A stretch of DNA of 11,797 bases from Lachnospiraceae bacterium (GTDB taxonomy: Bacteria > Bacillota > Clostridia > Lachnospirales > Lachnospiraceae), in the NCBI GenBank assembly GCA_021199395.1, contig JAJQIE010000295.1, positions 1 through 11,797 on the forward strand. Reading direction: 5' to 3'. Positions 1-5,865 of the stretch are shown in pieces. The notes beneath the pieces are model-generated. The model was not told where the DNA came from and ran no database searches. It worked only from the letters and a program-made list of their open reading frames with translations. The translations under genes were made by a program, and so were the position numbers. Positions within the stretch are counted from its first letter, which is position 1. Each line of letters opens with the position of its first letter.

Positions 1-17
1 TCCTTGTTATGCGCAAA

Positions 18-56
18 GCCGGTCAGTGAATCCTGCGGCTAATGCCGGTCAGTGAA
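18..56. repeat. Two-copy 13-bp direct repeat at the end of the CFI-box gene
   Basis: The 13-mer GCCGGTCAGTGAA occurs exactly at 18-30 and again at 44-56, a 26-base period. The second copy contains the stop codon of the CFI-box gene (TGA on the minus strand at 49-51). The first copy and spacer can also form a small AGCCG/CGGCT hairpin (17-21 with 36-40). The window ends just beyond, so it cannot be seen whether more copies follow. It may be a local duplication at the gene end or the start of a longer array. Confidence 0.6.
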
Positions 57-813
57 AATACTGCTTTTGCAATGTATGTACCATATCAATGTAGTGTGCT
101 CGACAGTCCTCCATCTGATCAGATTCTATCATGCGAATGCATGGGGAGATCCATTCATCCCAGATTGAACGATAGATTTCAGCGGAATCCGGCTTCTGAT
201 CAATATGCTTCACAATACTGGGCGCAACGTCATAATATTCCTGGATCAGCTCCTGCCCATCCGGACTGTCCGCCAGGTAGGTATCCCTGTAATCACGCAA
301 AAGCGAAAGCTCATAGCAATCATCCGGTTTACCGAACGTGCGGCAGACCGCTGTCGTGATATAACACCATTTTTTATGGAAGCCGGCCTCTATGGTCGTG
401 TATTCTGCAGCGCTCAGATTCGATTTGGGAAACTCACGCTTCCAGGACTCAATCAGCTTATCCGCAAGAGGCTGTGAGGAATTTCCATGGAACTCCAGAA
501 TCATCGGCAATACAAAGACAGCCATCGTCAGATTCAGATCCATCTGAAGCTGTTCCTTTTTGTTTTTCCGTCCGCATGCATTTACCAGCTCCGACGCGTG
601 AGTGGCGAGAGCATCCGCCATATTGGTCAGAAACTGTTCCTTGTCAATCACCGTATTGTAACCATTTTCAATCGCGTCAAAGGTAGCGAAATGCTCCTGA
701 TACATCCGATGGAACGAATCCGTATATTTTTTTCTCTGAAAGTCCTCCATCACAGTAGCATGGCCGTCAATCAGCCTTGGCATACCCTCTATACCGGTCA
801 AATAATAATTCAT
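49..813 (-). CDS. CFI-box-type cysteine protein of unknown function
   Basis: Predicted 254-residue cytoplasmic protein. Residues 1-145 are mostly helical, with a hydrophobic segment near 93-108, and match no family I recognise. Residues 150-204 carry a pattern like that of CFI-box-CTERM proteins: CYITTAVC (150-157), a second cysteine motif with LLRDYRDTYL (about 166-180), then EYYDVAPSIVKHI (192-204). C150, C157 and C166 could bind a metal or form disulfides, which is inference. About 50 residues follow the box, so here it is internal rather than at the C-terminus. An in-frame ATG exists upstream at 864 inside yebC. I chose the ATG at 811-813 because GGAGG overlaps the last codons of yebC 12 bases upstream and the next frame-start sits 7 bases after the yebC stop, which implies translational coupling. 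No biochemical role is known to me for this family. Confidence 0.75.
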   Translation of the reverse strand: MNYYLTGIEGMPRLIDGHATVMEDFQRKKYTDSFHRMYQEHFATFDAIENGYNTVIDKEQFLTNMADALATHASELVNACGRKNKKEQLQMDLNLTMAVFVLPMILEFHGNSSQPLADKLIESWKREFPKSNLSAAEYTTIEAGFHKKWCYITTAVCRTFGKPDDCYELSLLRDYRDTYLADSPDGQELIQEYYDVAPSIVKHIDQKPDSAEIYRSIWDEWISPCIRMIESDQMEDCRAHYIDMVHTLQKQYFH

Positions 814-820
814 CTTTTGA

Positions 821-1549
821 TTATTCCTCCAGATTTGTGTAGACCGCCTGTACATCATCATCATCGTCCAGCAAATCCAGTGTGCGGTTCAGCTGCCGCA
901 AATCCGTCTCATCGGTAAGCGCCACATACGTCTGTGGAATCATCGTAACCTCGGCGGAAGCCATCGGTATTCCCTGCTCCTCCAGCGTCTGCCGGACGGT
1001 ACTGAAATCATCCGGATCCGTAAGAATCTCAAAGCTGTCTTCCTCCTCTGAGAAATCCTCCGCCCCGGCGTCCAGCGCAGTCATCATCAGATCGTCCGCA
1101 TCCATCTCGCACTCTTCCCGGTCAATGATAATCTGTCCCTTTTTATCAAACATATATGACACACAGCCCTGTGTGCCAATTGTGCCGCTGCCCTTTGTAA
1201 AAGCGTTGCGGACATTTGAAAATGTGCGGTTCTTATTGTCGGTCAGAGCCTCTACGATAATCGCGATCCCGCTCGGACCATAGCCTTCATAGGTCACATA
1301 TTCGTAATTAACCGTTCCAAGCTCACCCGCAGCCTTTTTGATCCCACGATCGATCGTATCGTTCGGCATATTATTCGCCTTTGCCTTGGCGATAACGTCG
1401 CGAAGCCTGCTGTTGTTTGCCGGATCGGAACCGCCTTCCTTTACCGCTACCGCGATCTCACGACCGATAATGGTAAAAATCTTGCCCTTCGCCGCATCAT
1501 TTTTCTCTTTCTTGTGCTTAATATTTGCAAATTTTGAATGTCCTGACAT
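821..1549 (-). CDS. yebC: YebC/PmpR family translation factor (DUF28)
   Basis: A 242-residue protein of the usual YebC length. It opens with the family signature MSGHSKFANIKHKKEK and GKIFT (1-25), has the central EGYGPSGIAIIVEALTDNKNRT (88-109), and ends with the acidic DLLDDDDDVQAVYTN (225-239). Family members were long annotated as DNA-binding regulators (PmpR). More recent work on bacterial homologues and on mitochondrial TACO1 supports a role at the ribosome, easing stalling at proline-rich stretches. The canonical GHSKW is GHSKF here, a common substitution as far as I know. Upstream in-frame starts exist at 1606 and 1570, but the ATG at 1547-1549 has an AAAGGAG site 11 bases ahead and begins exactly at the family's N-terminus. 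It has its own promoter at 1578-1606 and is followed 7 bases later by the CFI-box gene, so the two probably form an operon. Confidence 0.95.
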   Translation of the reverse strand: MSGHSKFANIKHKKEKNDAAKGKIFTIIGREIAVAVKEGGSDPANNSRLRDVIAKAKANNMPNDTIDRGIKKAAGELGTVNYEYVTYEGYGPSGIAIIVEALTDNKNRTFSNVRNAFTKGSGTIGTQGCVSYMFDKKGQIIIDREECEMDADDLMMTALDAGAEDFSEEEDSFEILTDPDDFSTVRQTLEEQGIPMASAEVTMIPQTYVALTDETDLRQLNRTLDLLDDDDDVQAVYTNLEE

Positions 1550-1577
1550 AACCCGTCGTACTCCTTTCATTCTTCTT

Positions 1578-1606
1578 AGAATACCATTTTCCCGCCGGTT
1601 CGTCAA
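1578..1606 (-). promoter_or_regulatory. Sigma-A-type promoter of yebC
   Basis: On the minus strand TTGACG (1601-1606) and TATTCT (1578-1583) are separated by exactly 17 bases. The expected transcription start lies about 25 bases upstream of the yebC ATG, leaving room for the AAAGGAG site. The promoter lies just after the mazF stop, so yebC need not depend on read-through from alr-mazF. A TATAAT at 1608-1613 lacks a matching -35 box. Confidence 0.7.
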
Positions 1607-1624
1607 GATTATATCGTCCGTGTC

Positions 1625-1972
1625 CTATGTAAGCAGCTCCAGGCTTACCTGCAGCGCCTTATCGACCCGTTCCAGAAGTTCATAATCCACATGGCATACC
1701 CGATCCTTCAACCGTTTTTTATCAATTGTACGCAGCTGCTCCAAAAGGATCACCGAGTCCTTTACAATGTCGTATCTTCCAGCCTCAATCTCGACATGCG
1801 TCGGGAGCTTCGCCTTGTTCATCTTTGATGTAATGGCAGCACAGATAACGGTCGGGCTGTGCCGGTTCCCCACATCATTCTGAATAATCAGCACCGGGCG
1901 AATTCCGCCCTGCTCCGAACCGATCACCGGTCTTAAATCCGCATAATAAATATCACCCCTACGAATATTCAC
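1625..1972 (-). CDS. ndoA: MazF/EndoA-type mRNA interferase toxin
   Basis: A 115-residue protein of the PemK/MazF fold, the size of Bacillus EndoA. It cleaves mRNA at short single-stranded sequences and halts growth when free of its antitoxin. The N-terminal [10 protein letters not shown] (4-13), [12 protein letters not shown] (22-33) and AAITSK (45-50) are family motifs. R25 and T48 fall at the same numbers as the catalytic residues described for the Bacillus enzyme. The start is GTG (1970-1972): AGGAG lies nine bases upstream and an in-frame TAG a few codons upstream excludes a longer protein. In Bacillus a ribbon-helix-helix antitoxin gene directly precedes this toxin, after alr. Here alr is upstream, but the 262-base gap holds a structured repeat and no antitoxin-length reading frame. 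No convincing own promoter is visible, so expression may come from the rex-alr transcript or from the element. Confidence 0.93.
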   Translation of the reverse strand: MNIRRGDIYYADLRPVIGSEQGGIRPVLIIQNDVGNRHSPTVICAAITSKMNKAKLPTHVEIEAGRYDIVKDSVILLEQLRTIDKKRLKDRVCHVDYELLERVDKALQVSLELLT

Positions 1973-2040
1973 ACCATCACACTCCTATATACAAAAGATT
2001 TCTGGTAAAAGTATTCCCCATGATTCCTTTGTATATTCAT
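1969..2040 (-). CDS. Possible 23-codon ORF overlapping the mazF start
   Basis: An ATG at 2038-2040 opens a 23-residue frame rich in aromatic and basic residues ([16 protein letters not shown]...). Its TGA overlaps the mazF GTG as GTGA, the arrangement typical of translationally coupled genes. The mazF AGGAG site lies inside it. Against it: no ribosome binding site precedes the ATG, and the peptide resembles no MazE-type antitoxin I know. It could be a leader peptide, the relic of a lost antitoxin, or chance. Confidence 0.2.
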   Translation of the reverse strand: MNIQRNHGEYFYQKSFVYRSVMV

Positions 2041-2057
2041 GTGAATTAAGATCGAAT

Positions 2058-2191
2058 GTAACTATTCAGGACAGTACCTCGCACTTGCTGCGAGGTACGT
2101 ATGAACATGATGCAAAGCACAAATCCATTCGCTGAAAGCGAATTTTGCATGGATTTGTGCTCGTAACTGTGAAGGTAATGAACAGTTACGA
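2058..2191. repeat. Multi-hairpin intergenic element with terminal inverted repeats
   Basis: The element is bounded by an imperfect 11-base inverted repeat: GTAACTATTCA (2058-2068) and TGAACAGTTAC (2179-2189), whose single mismatch becomes a G-U pair in minus-strand RNA. Inside are three stem-loops. One is a perfect 10-bp stem, GTACCTCGCA/TGCGAGGTAC (2074-2083 with 2089-2098). The second is a 12-bp stem, GCACAAATCCAT/ATGGATTTGTGC (2117-2128 with 2149-2160), enclosing TTCGCT/AGCGAA. The third is a 10-bp stem at 2161-2170 with 2182-2191. None is followed by a T-run in mazF direction, so they are not ordinary terminators. No coding gene or clear target-site duplication is seen. The layout resembles a MITE or REP-like dispersed repeat, or a structured RNA. 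Copy number in the genome cannot be known from this window. Confidence 0.75.
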
Positions 2192-2234
2192 ACAAAGATG
2201 TATTTCACGCGCAGGAGCCTTCCGATAAGTTATA

Positions 2235-3383
2235 CTATGCGCCGCAATAAGTTCTTGGTACGCGCTTCCCAATGTCGCAGACAAACTCATACGGGAAACG
2301 GCCGGAAAGCGCTCCAAGCTCATCCACGGTGATTTCTTCCGCTCCGTCCCTGCCCAGAAGTGTCACTTCGTCGAGTGTCTGCACCCCCATCCCGGTCACA
2401 TCCACCATAAACTGATCCATACAGACGCGCCCGATAATCGGAGCCCGCTTTCCGCGGATCAGCACATTTCCCTTGTTGCTCAGACTGCGCGGATATCCAT
2501 CGCCGTATCCAGCCGGAATGGTAGCGACCTCCATCTCCCGCTCTGCTACAAATGTTCCTCCATAGCTGACCGGCGTTCCGGCCGGGATCTTTTTACAATA
2601 TACAACATGCGATTTCAGCTCCATCGCGGGGCGCAGGCGGATTGCCTCCCTGTCCATCTCGTCCGACGGATAAATTCCATAAACGGTAATACCCGCACGC
2701 ACCATGTCCATATTCGCTTCCGGAAGCTCCAGAATCCCGGCACTGTTCGAGCAGTGCCGCAAAAAGCCGCCAACGCCATTTTCTTCAAGCCGGTCGCAAA
2801 ACGCTGCAAAGCGCTTCATCTGTCCGATCGCCGCACTCTTATTCTTTTCATCAGCCCTCGCAAAATGAGTAAAAACGCCTTCTATAAAAATGGAAGGCAT
2901 ATGGGCGATCGCCAGCGCCGTGTTCAGGCCTTCCTGCGTGTCAGAAACGCCAATACGCGACATCCCCGTATCTACAGCCAGATGAACCGGAGCCGGCCGC
3001 CCGGCGTCGCTGTCCTTATTCAACAATGTCTGGCATTCAGCGAATTTCTGCGCCATTTCTACCGTAAACACGGTCGGCCGAATCCCATTTTGCGCCATCC
3101 ATGCGTAATCCTCCTCAAATGTATAGCCCAGTACCAGGATCGGTTTCACAATACCGGCCTCCCTGAGCTGCCTCGCCTCAGAAACCGCAGCCACCGCATA
3201 GCCCCAGATATAATCGCAGGACTCCAGCATCCGCGCGATCGGAACCGCGCCATGCCCATAGCCGTCCGTCTTAATGACCGCCACCATCTGTACGCCCTCC
3301 CGCAGGTTTTCTTTCATAACGTGAAAATTATGCGCTATGGCATCCAGATGAATGTACGCTGTGATTCTGTTATGTTTACTCAT
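2235..3383 (-). CDS. alr: Alanine racemase
   Basis: A 382-residue PLP enzyme that interconverts L- and D-alanine in the cytoplasm, supplying D-Ala for peptidoglycan. Its length is normal for the family. The N-terminal TIM barrel carries the PLP motif AVIKTDGYGHGA with Schiff-base lysine K38. The C-terminal beta domain carries VSYGGTF with the second catalytic base Y274, then IPAGYGDGYPR and GRVCMDQFMVDV (about 318-329). An in-frame ATG at 3425 exists inside the previous gene. The ATG at 3381-3383 is preferred because GGGAGG lies eight bases upstream and it overlaps the previous stop as ATGA. This four-base overlap implies coupled translation with the NAD(P)HX repair gene. The gene is followed by the hairpin element and then mazF. 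Nothing suggests it is damaged. Confidence 0.97.
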   Translation of the reverse strand: MSKHNRITAYIHLDAIAHNFHVMKENLREGVQMVAVIKTDGYGHGAVPIARMLESCDYIWGYAVAAVSEARQLREAGIVKPILVLGYTFEEDYAWMAQNGIRPTVFTVEMAQKFAECQTLLNKDSDAGRPAPVHLAVDTGMSRIGVSDTQEGLNTALAIAHMPSIFIEGVFTHFARADEKNKSAAIGQMKRFAAFCDRLEENGVGGFLRHCSNSAGILELPEANMDMVRAGITVYGIYPSDEMDREAIRLRPAMELKSHVVYCKKIPAGTPVSYGGTFVAEREMEVATIPAGYGDGYPRSLSNKGNVLIRGKRAPIIGRVCMDQFMVDVTGMGVQTLDEVTLLGRDGAEEITVDELGALSGRFPYEFVCDIGKRVPRTYCGA

Positions 3384-5014
3384 TTGTCTTTCCTCCCTTT
3401 TGGCTCTGTACCTGCCGAATGACACGCCAGTATCTGCCCCACGCGTTCCGCAATATCTCCGGCTATCATCCCATATGCTCCAAGATCATCCTTCGCACGG
3501 TCGCCGGCTCTGCCATGCACATATACGCCAATGGCCGCCGCCTCAAAGCACGGCATCCCCTGCGCCAGCAGTCCGCAGATGATTCCTGTGAGCACATCCC
3601 CGGATCCGGCGACTGCCATCCCGTCATTCCCGGAAGTATTCACGTAAATCTGATTCCCATCCGAGACAACAGTTCTTGAATCCTTGAGCGCACAGATCGT
3701 CCCATGAGCATCTGCAAAATCACATGATGAATTCAGAATATCTTCGGAAATCATATTTTTTTCTTTCCCGGTCAGCCGCGCCATTTCCCCAATATGAGGG
3801 GTCAGCACGATATCGCTATGCAAAAGCTTCATAAGTCCGCGGTTTTCGGACAAGAGATTCAGCCCGTCCGCATCGATCACCAGAGGCTTCCGGTATTCCC
3901 TCAGCACGAATCCCAGAATATCCGCAGAAGGCGTTGCCATTCCAAGCCCCGGACCGATCCCTGCCACATCTGACCAGTCAAAAGCAGCGGTCAGGAGGTT
4001 TTCGATTTCCCGCATCGGACTATGCGGATTCCATGCGGTGACAATCGCCTCCGGCAGACAGGTCTGCAAAACCATACGATTACATTCCGGCGTAAACACC
4101 CGCACCATGCCGCAGCCGGTGCGATACGCCGCCCGCGCCGCCAGACACGCCGCGCCGCTCATCCCTTCACTGCCGGCAATCAGGAGCACCTTGCCAAACG
4201 TACCTTTATTCGAATGAGGACTCCGTACAGGAACCTTAATCAGATCCTGATCCGTATATGTAAATACCCTCCGCATATCTGTCTTATCTGTTTTACCTGT
4301 CTTATCTGCTTTGTCCGTTTTTCCTGTCTGCTTTTCCCCGGACGGCAGAGGCTCTGATCCGGCCGTCATGATTCCGACCTCTTTACACACCAGCTTCCCG
4401 CAGTATGCGGCGCCCGGATATAAAACCTGCCCGATCTTACGGCTGGCAAAGGTAACTGTCAGATCTGCTCTGACCGCCTCACCGAGCATATGGCCATTAT
4501 CCGCGCTGATCCCGGAAGGGATATCTACAGAAACAACGCTGGCGCTCTGACGGTTCACCCAGCGAATAACCTCGGCGTAGCGCCCTTCTACCGGCCGGGA
4601 CAGCCCTATGCCGAATATGGCGTCTACTATAGTAGTATATTCGCCATCCATGAAATTGCTGCTGATTTTCATTCCACAATTTTCACAGATCCGGCGCTCT
4701 AATGCCGTCTCATCCGTCATGGAAGACTCATTTCCGACAAATCCCAGCGTGACCCTGCAGCTTTCCCGCGAAATGACTTCCTGCCCGGATCGGTCTGTTT
4801 TACTCAAAAGTCTTGCCACGGCAAATCCGTCGCCGCCATTATTTCCCGAACCGCAAAGCACAAGCACCCGCGTCAGATCCAGCCCCAGTCTTATCATTTC
4901 ATCGACAACCGCAAGCGCGGCCCTTTCCATGAGCACCACGGAAGGAATACCGATCCGATGAATGGTATAGGCGTCGCACGCTTTCATTTGTCCGGCATTC
5001 AGTAAAAGCTCCAT
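3380..5014 (-). CDS. nnr: Bifunctional NAD(P)HX epimerase / ADP-dependent NAD(P)HX dehydratase
   Basis: A 544-residue two-domain repair enzyme. The N-terminal YjeF_N domain (about 1-215) epimerises R-NAD(P)HX to S-NAD(P)HX and shows GSGNNGGDGF (55-64), DAIFGIGL (131-138) and VDIPSGISADNG (163-174). The C-terminal ribokinase-like YjeF_C domain (about 250-535) dehydrates S-NAD(P)HX back to NAD(P)H using ADP, with NKGTFGKVLLIAGS (269-282), GIGPGLG (352-358), DADGLNLL (381-388), LTPHIGEMARL (404-414) and GMAVAGSGDVLTG (465-477). The linker (about 220-248) is charged and repetitive (KTDK/ADKTG units), unlike the rest. The ATG at 5012-5014 has GGAGG six bases upstream and matches the family start; the in-frame ATG at 5047 lies inside a hairpin and has no such site. 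It sits between rex and alr and overlaps alr by ATGA. Relatives often have acpS nearby; it is absent here. Confidence 0.95.
   Translation of the reverse strand: MELLLNAGQMKACDAYTIHRIGIPSVVLMERAALAVVDEMIRLGLDLTRVLVLCGSGNNGGDGFAVARLLSKTDRSGQEVISRESCRVTLGFVGNESSMTDETALERRICENCGMKISSNFMDGEYTTIVDAIFGIGLSRPVEGRYAEVIRWVNRQSASVVSVDIPSGISADNGHMLGEAVRADLTVTFASRKIGQVLYPGAAYCGKLVCKEVGIMTAGSEPLPSGEKQTGKTDKADKTGKTDKTDMRRVFTYTDQDLIKVPVRSPHSNKGTFGKVLLIAGSEGMSGAACLAARAAYRTGCGMVRVFTPECNRMVLQTCLPEAIVTAWNPHSPMREIENLLTAAFDWSDVAGIGPGLGMATPSADILGFVLREYRKPLVIDADGLNLLSENRGLMKLLHSDIVLTPHIGEMARLTGKEKNMISEDILNSSCDFADAHGTICALKDSRTVVSDGNQIYVNTSGNDGMAVAGSGDVLTGIICGLLAQGMPCFEAAAIGVYVHGRAGDRAKDDLGAYGMIAGDIAERVGQILACHSAGTEPKGRKDK
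4277..4327 (-). repeat. Lys/Thr/Asp short-repeat linker coding stretch in nnr
   Basis: These codons encode residues 230-246 of the bifunctional NAD(P)HX enzyme, an alternation of TGKTDK, ADK and TGKTDKTD units. The DNA repeats short blocks of the type CTGTCTTATCTG on the plus strand. It lies exactly between the two catalytic domains, so it is a flexible low-complexity linker, probably grown by slippage or unequal exchange. It does not interrupt any catalytic motif. Confidence 0.75.
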
Positions 5015-5041
5015 CTGACACCTCCAAAACCCGCAAATTAA

Positions 5042-5061
5042 GCCCATCAGGAATGATGGGC
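5042..5061 (-). promoter_or_regulatory. Hairpin between rex and nnr
   Basis: A perfect 8-bp stem GCCCATCA/TGATGGGC with a four-base loop lies in the 60-base gap between the rex stop and the nnr start. In transcription direction it is followed by TTAATTTGCGGG rather than a run of T, so it is at best a weak terminator. It could partly attenuate transcription or protect or process the mRNA between rex and the downstream genes. Confidence 0.45.
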
Positions 5062-5074
5062 AGAAATCATCTGT

Positions 5075-5722
5075 TTAGCTCTTTTTTTCCATTGTCCTGC
5101 GATGATTCAGATCATAAGAAAGCTGCATCAGGCTCTCCGACAAATGCACATTCTCTACAACCACATCCTCCGGGAGATCCAGATCTGTATGCGCAAAATT
5201 CCAGATAGCCTTTACCCCGTTTTCCACAAGAACGGAGGCTACCGTCTCGGCGCCGCTCTTAGGGAGCGTAAGCGCGGCAATCTGAATATCATTTTCCCTG
5301 AGAAACCGCGGCAGCTCATCCGTCATCCGAATCGGAATCCCCCGGACCATCTTGCCGTCCAGCTCCGGATTGATATCAAAAATACATTTGATGGAAAAGC
5401 CTCTCTTTTCGAATTTCACATAATTCGCGATGGCCTGTCCGAGATGTCCGCCGCCAACAACCACCATGTTATAAGTCTTATCGAGCCCGATAATCTTTCC
5501 GATTTCATTATAAAGATATTTGACATTGTAGCCATAGCCCTGCTGGCCAAAGCCGCCAAAGTTGTTCAGATCCTGGCGAATCTGCGAAGCGGTCACATTC
5601 ATCATATCGCTCAGCTCGTTCGAAGGAATCCGTTCGACCCTGGCATTGATGAGATCCCCAAGATACCTGTAATACCGCGGTAATCTCTTTACTACCGCTT
5701 TTGAAATTTCATGCTCCGACAC
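5075..5722 (-). CDS. rex: Redox-sensing transcriptional repressor Rex
   Basis: A 215-residue cytoplasmic homodimeric repressor, normal length for Rex. It reads the NADH/NAD+ ratio and releases DNA when NADH is high, which in anaerobes controls fermentation and reductant disposal genes. Residues 1-78 form the winged helix, with recognition region ASQIRQDLNNFGGFGQQGYGY (45-65). The Rossmann domain has VVVGGGHLGQAIANY (87-101) and FDIN (115-118). The C-terminal ESLMQLSYDL (196-205) is the domain-swapped helix that reaches the partner subunit. The start is GTG (5720-5722), with GAGGA six to seven bases upstream and no better in-frame ATG. A perfect promoter lies 35 bases upstream. Bacillus also carries a YdiF-type ABC-F gene near rex, as here, supporting both calls. 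The downstream NAD(P)HX repair gene makes a cofactor-related pair. Confidence 0.97.
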   Translation of the reverse strand: MSEHEISKAVVKRLPRYYRYLGDLINARVERIPSNELSDMMNVTASQIRQDLNNFGGFGQQGYGYNVKYLYNEIGKIIGLDKTYNMVVVGGGHLGQAIANYVKFEKRGFSIKCIFDINPELDGKMVRGIPIRMTDELPRFLRENDIQIAALTLPKSGAETVASVLVENGVKAIWNFAHTDLDLPEDVVVENVHLSESLMQLSYDLNHRRTMEKKS

Positions 5723-5756
5723 AATTCTTCCTCTTTTTCAGTCAATAACTTTTACA

Positions 5757-5785
5757 ATTATACTAAACTCCAATACACGTGTCAA
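5757..5785 (-). promoter_or_regulatory. Consensus sigma-A promoter of rex
   Basis: On the minus strand TTGACA (5780-5785) and TATAAT (5757-5762) match the consensus perfectly with a 17-base spacer. Transcription should begin near 5750, about 28 bases before the rex GTG. This is the last strong promoter before yebC, so it probably serves rex, nnr, alr and perhaps mazF. No clear Rex operator (TTGTTAA-N4-TTAACAA type) overlaps it. Confidence 0.88.
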
Positions 5786-5802
5786 TTATCAAAGCAATGG
5801 TT

Positions 5803-5828
5803 TCAGGACATATCCTGACCGGATATCC
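5803..5828. other. Palindromic sequence after the ABC-F gene
   Basis: TCAGGA/TCCTGA pairs around a four-base loop (5803-5818) and is followed by the palindrome GGATATCC (5821-5828), between the ABC-F stop and the rex promoter. In minus-strand direction no T-run follows. It may help end or stabilise the thrC-to-ABC-F transcript, or bind a protein upstream of the rex promoter. The call is weak. Confidence 0.3.
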
Positions 5829-5865
5829 GAATCCTGCTTCTGCAAATGCGACCTGTGGCCGGCAT

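Noticed and set aside
18..56. A CRISPR array suggested by the two direct repeats.
   Set aside because: Only two 13-base copies with a 13-base spacer are present, too short for CRISPR repeats and spacers, and no cas gene is in the window.
2074..2098. The perfect 10-bp hairpin as a terminator for alr or mazF transcription.
   Set aside because: No run of T follows the stem on either strand, so it lacks the key feature of an intrinsic terminator.
2062..2208. A 48-codon minus-strand frame starting at a GTG and crossing the hairpin element between alr and mazF.
   Set aside because: It has no ribosome binding site, it consists almost entirely of the inverted-repeat arms, and its peptide resembles no antitoxin. 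It is better explained as an accidental frame within a structured repeat.
2607..3422. Long plus-strand reading frames opposite alr, rex, thrC and other genes.
   Set aside because: They lie antisense to genes with clear family motifs, have arginine/histidine/proline-rich shadow composition and lack ribosome binding sites.
5741..5760. TTGTAAAAGTTATTGA downstream of the rex -10 box as a Rex operator.
   Set aside because: Only the left half resembles the TTGTTAA-N4-TTAACAA type site; the right half does not form the palindrome. A matrix scan would be needed to revive it.
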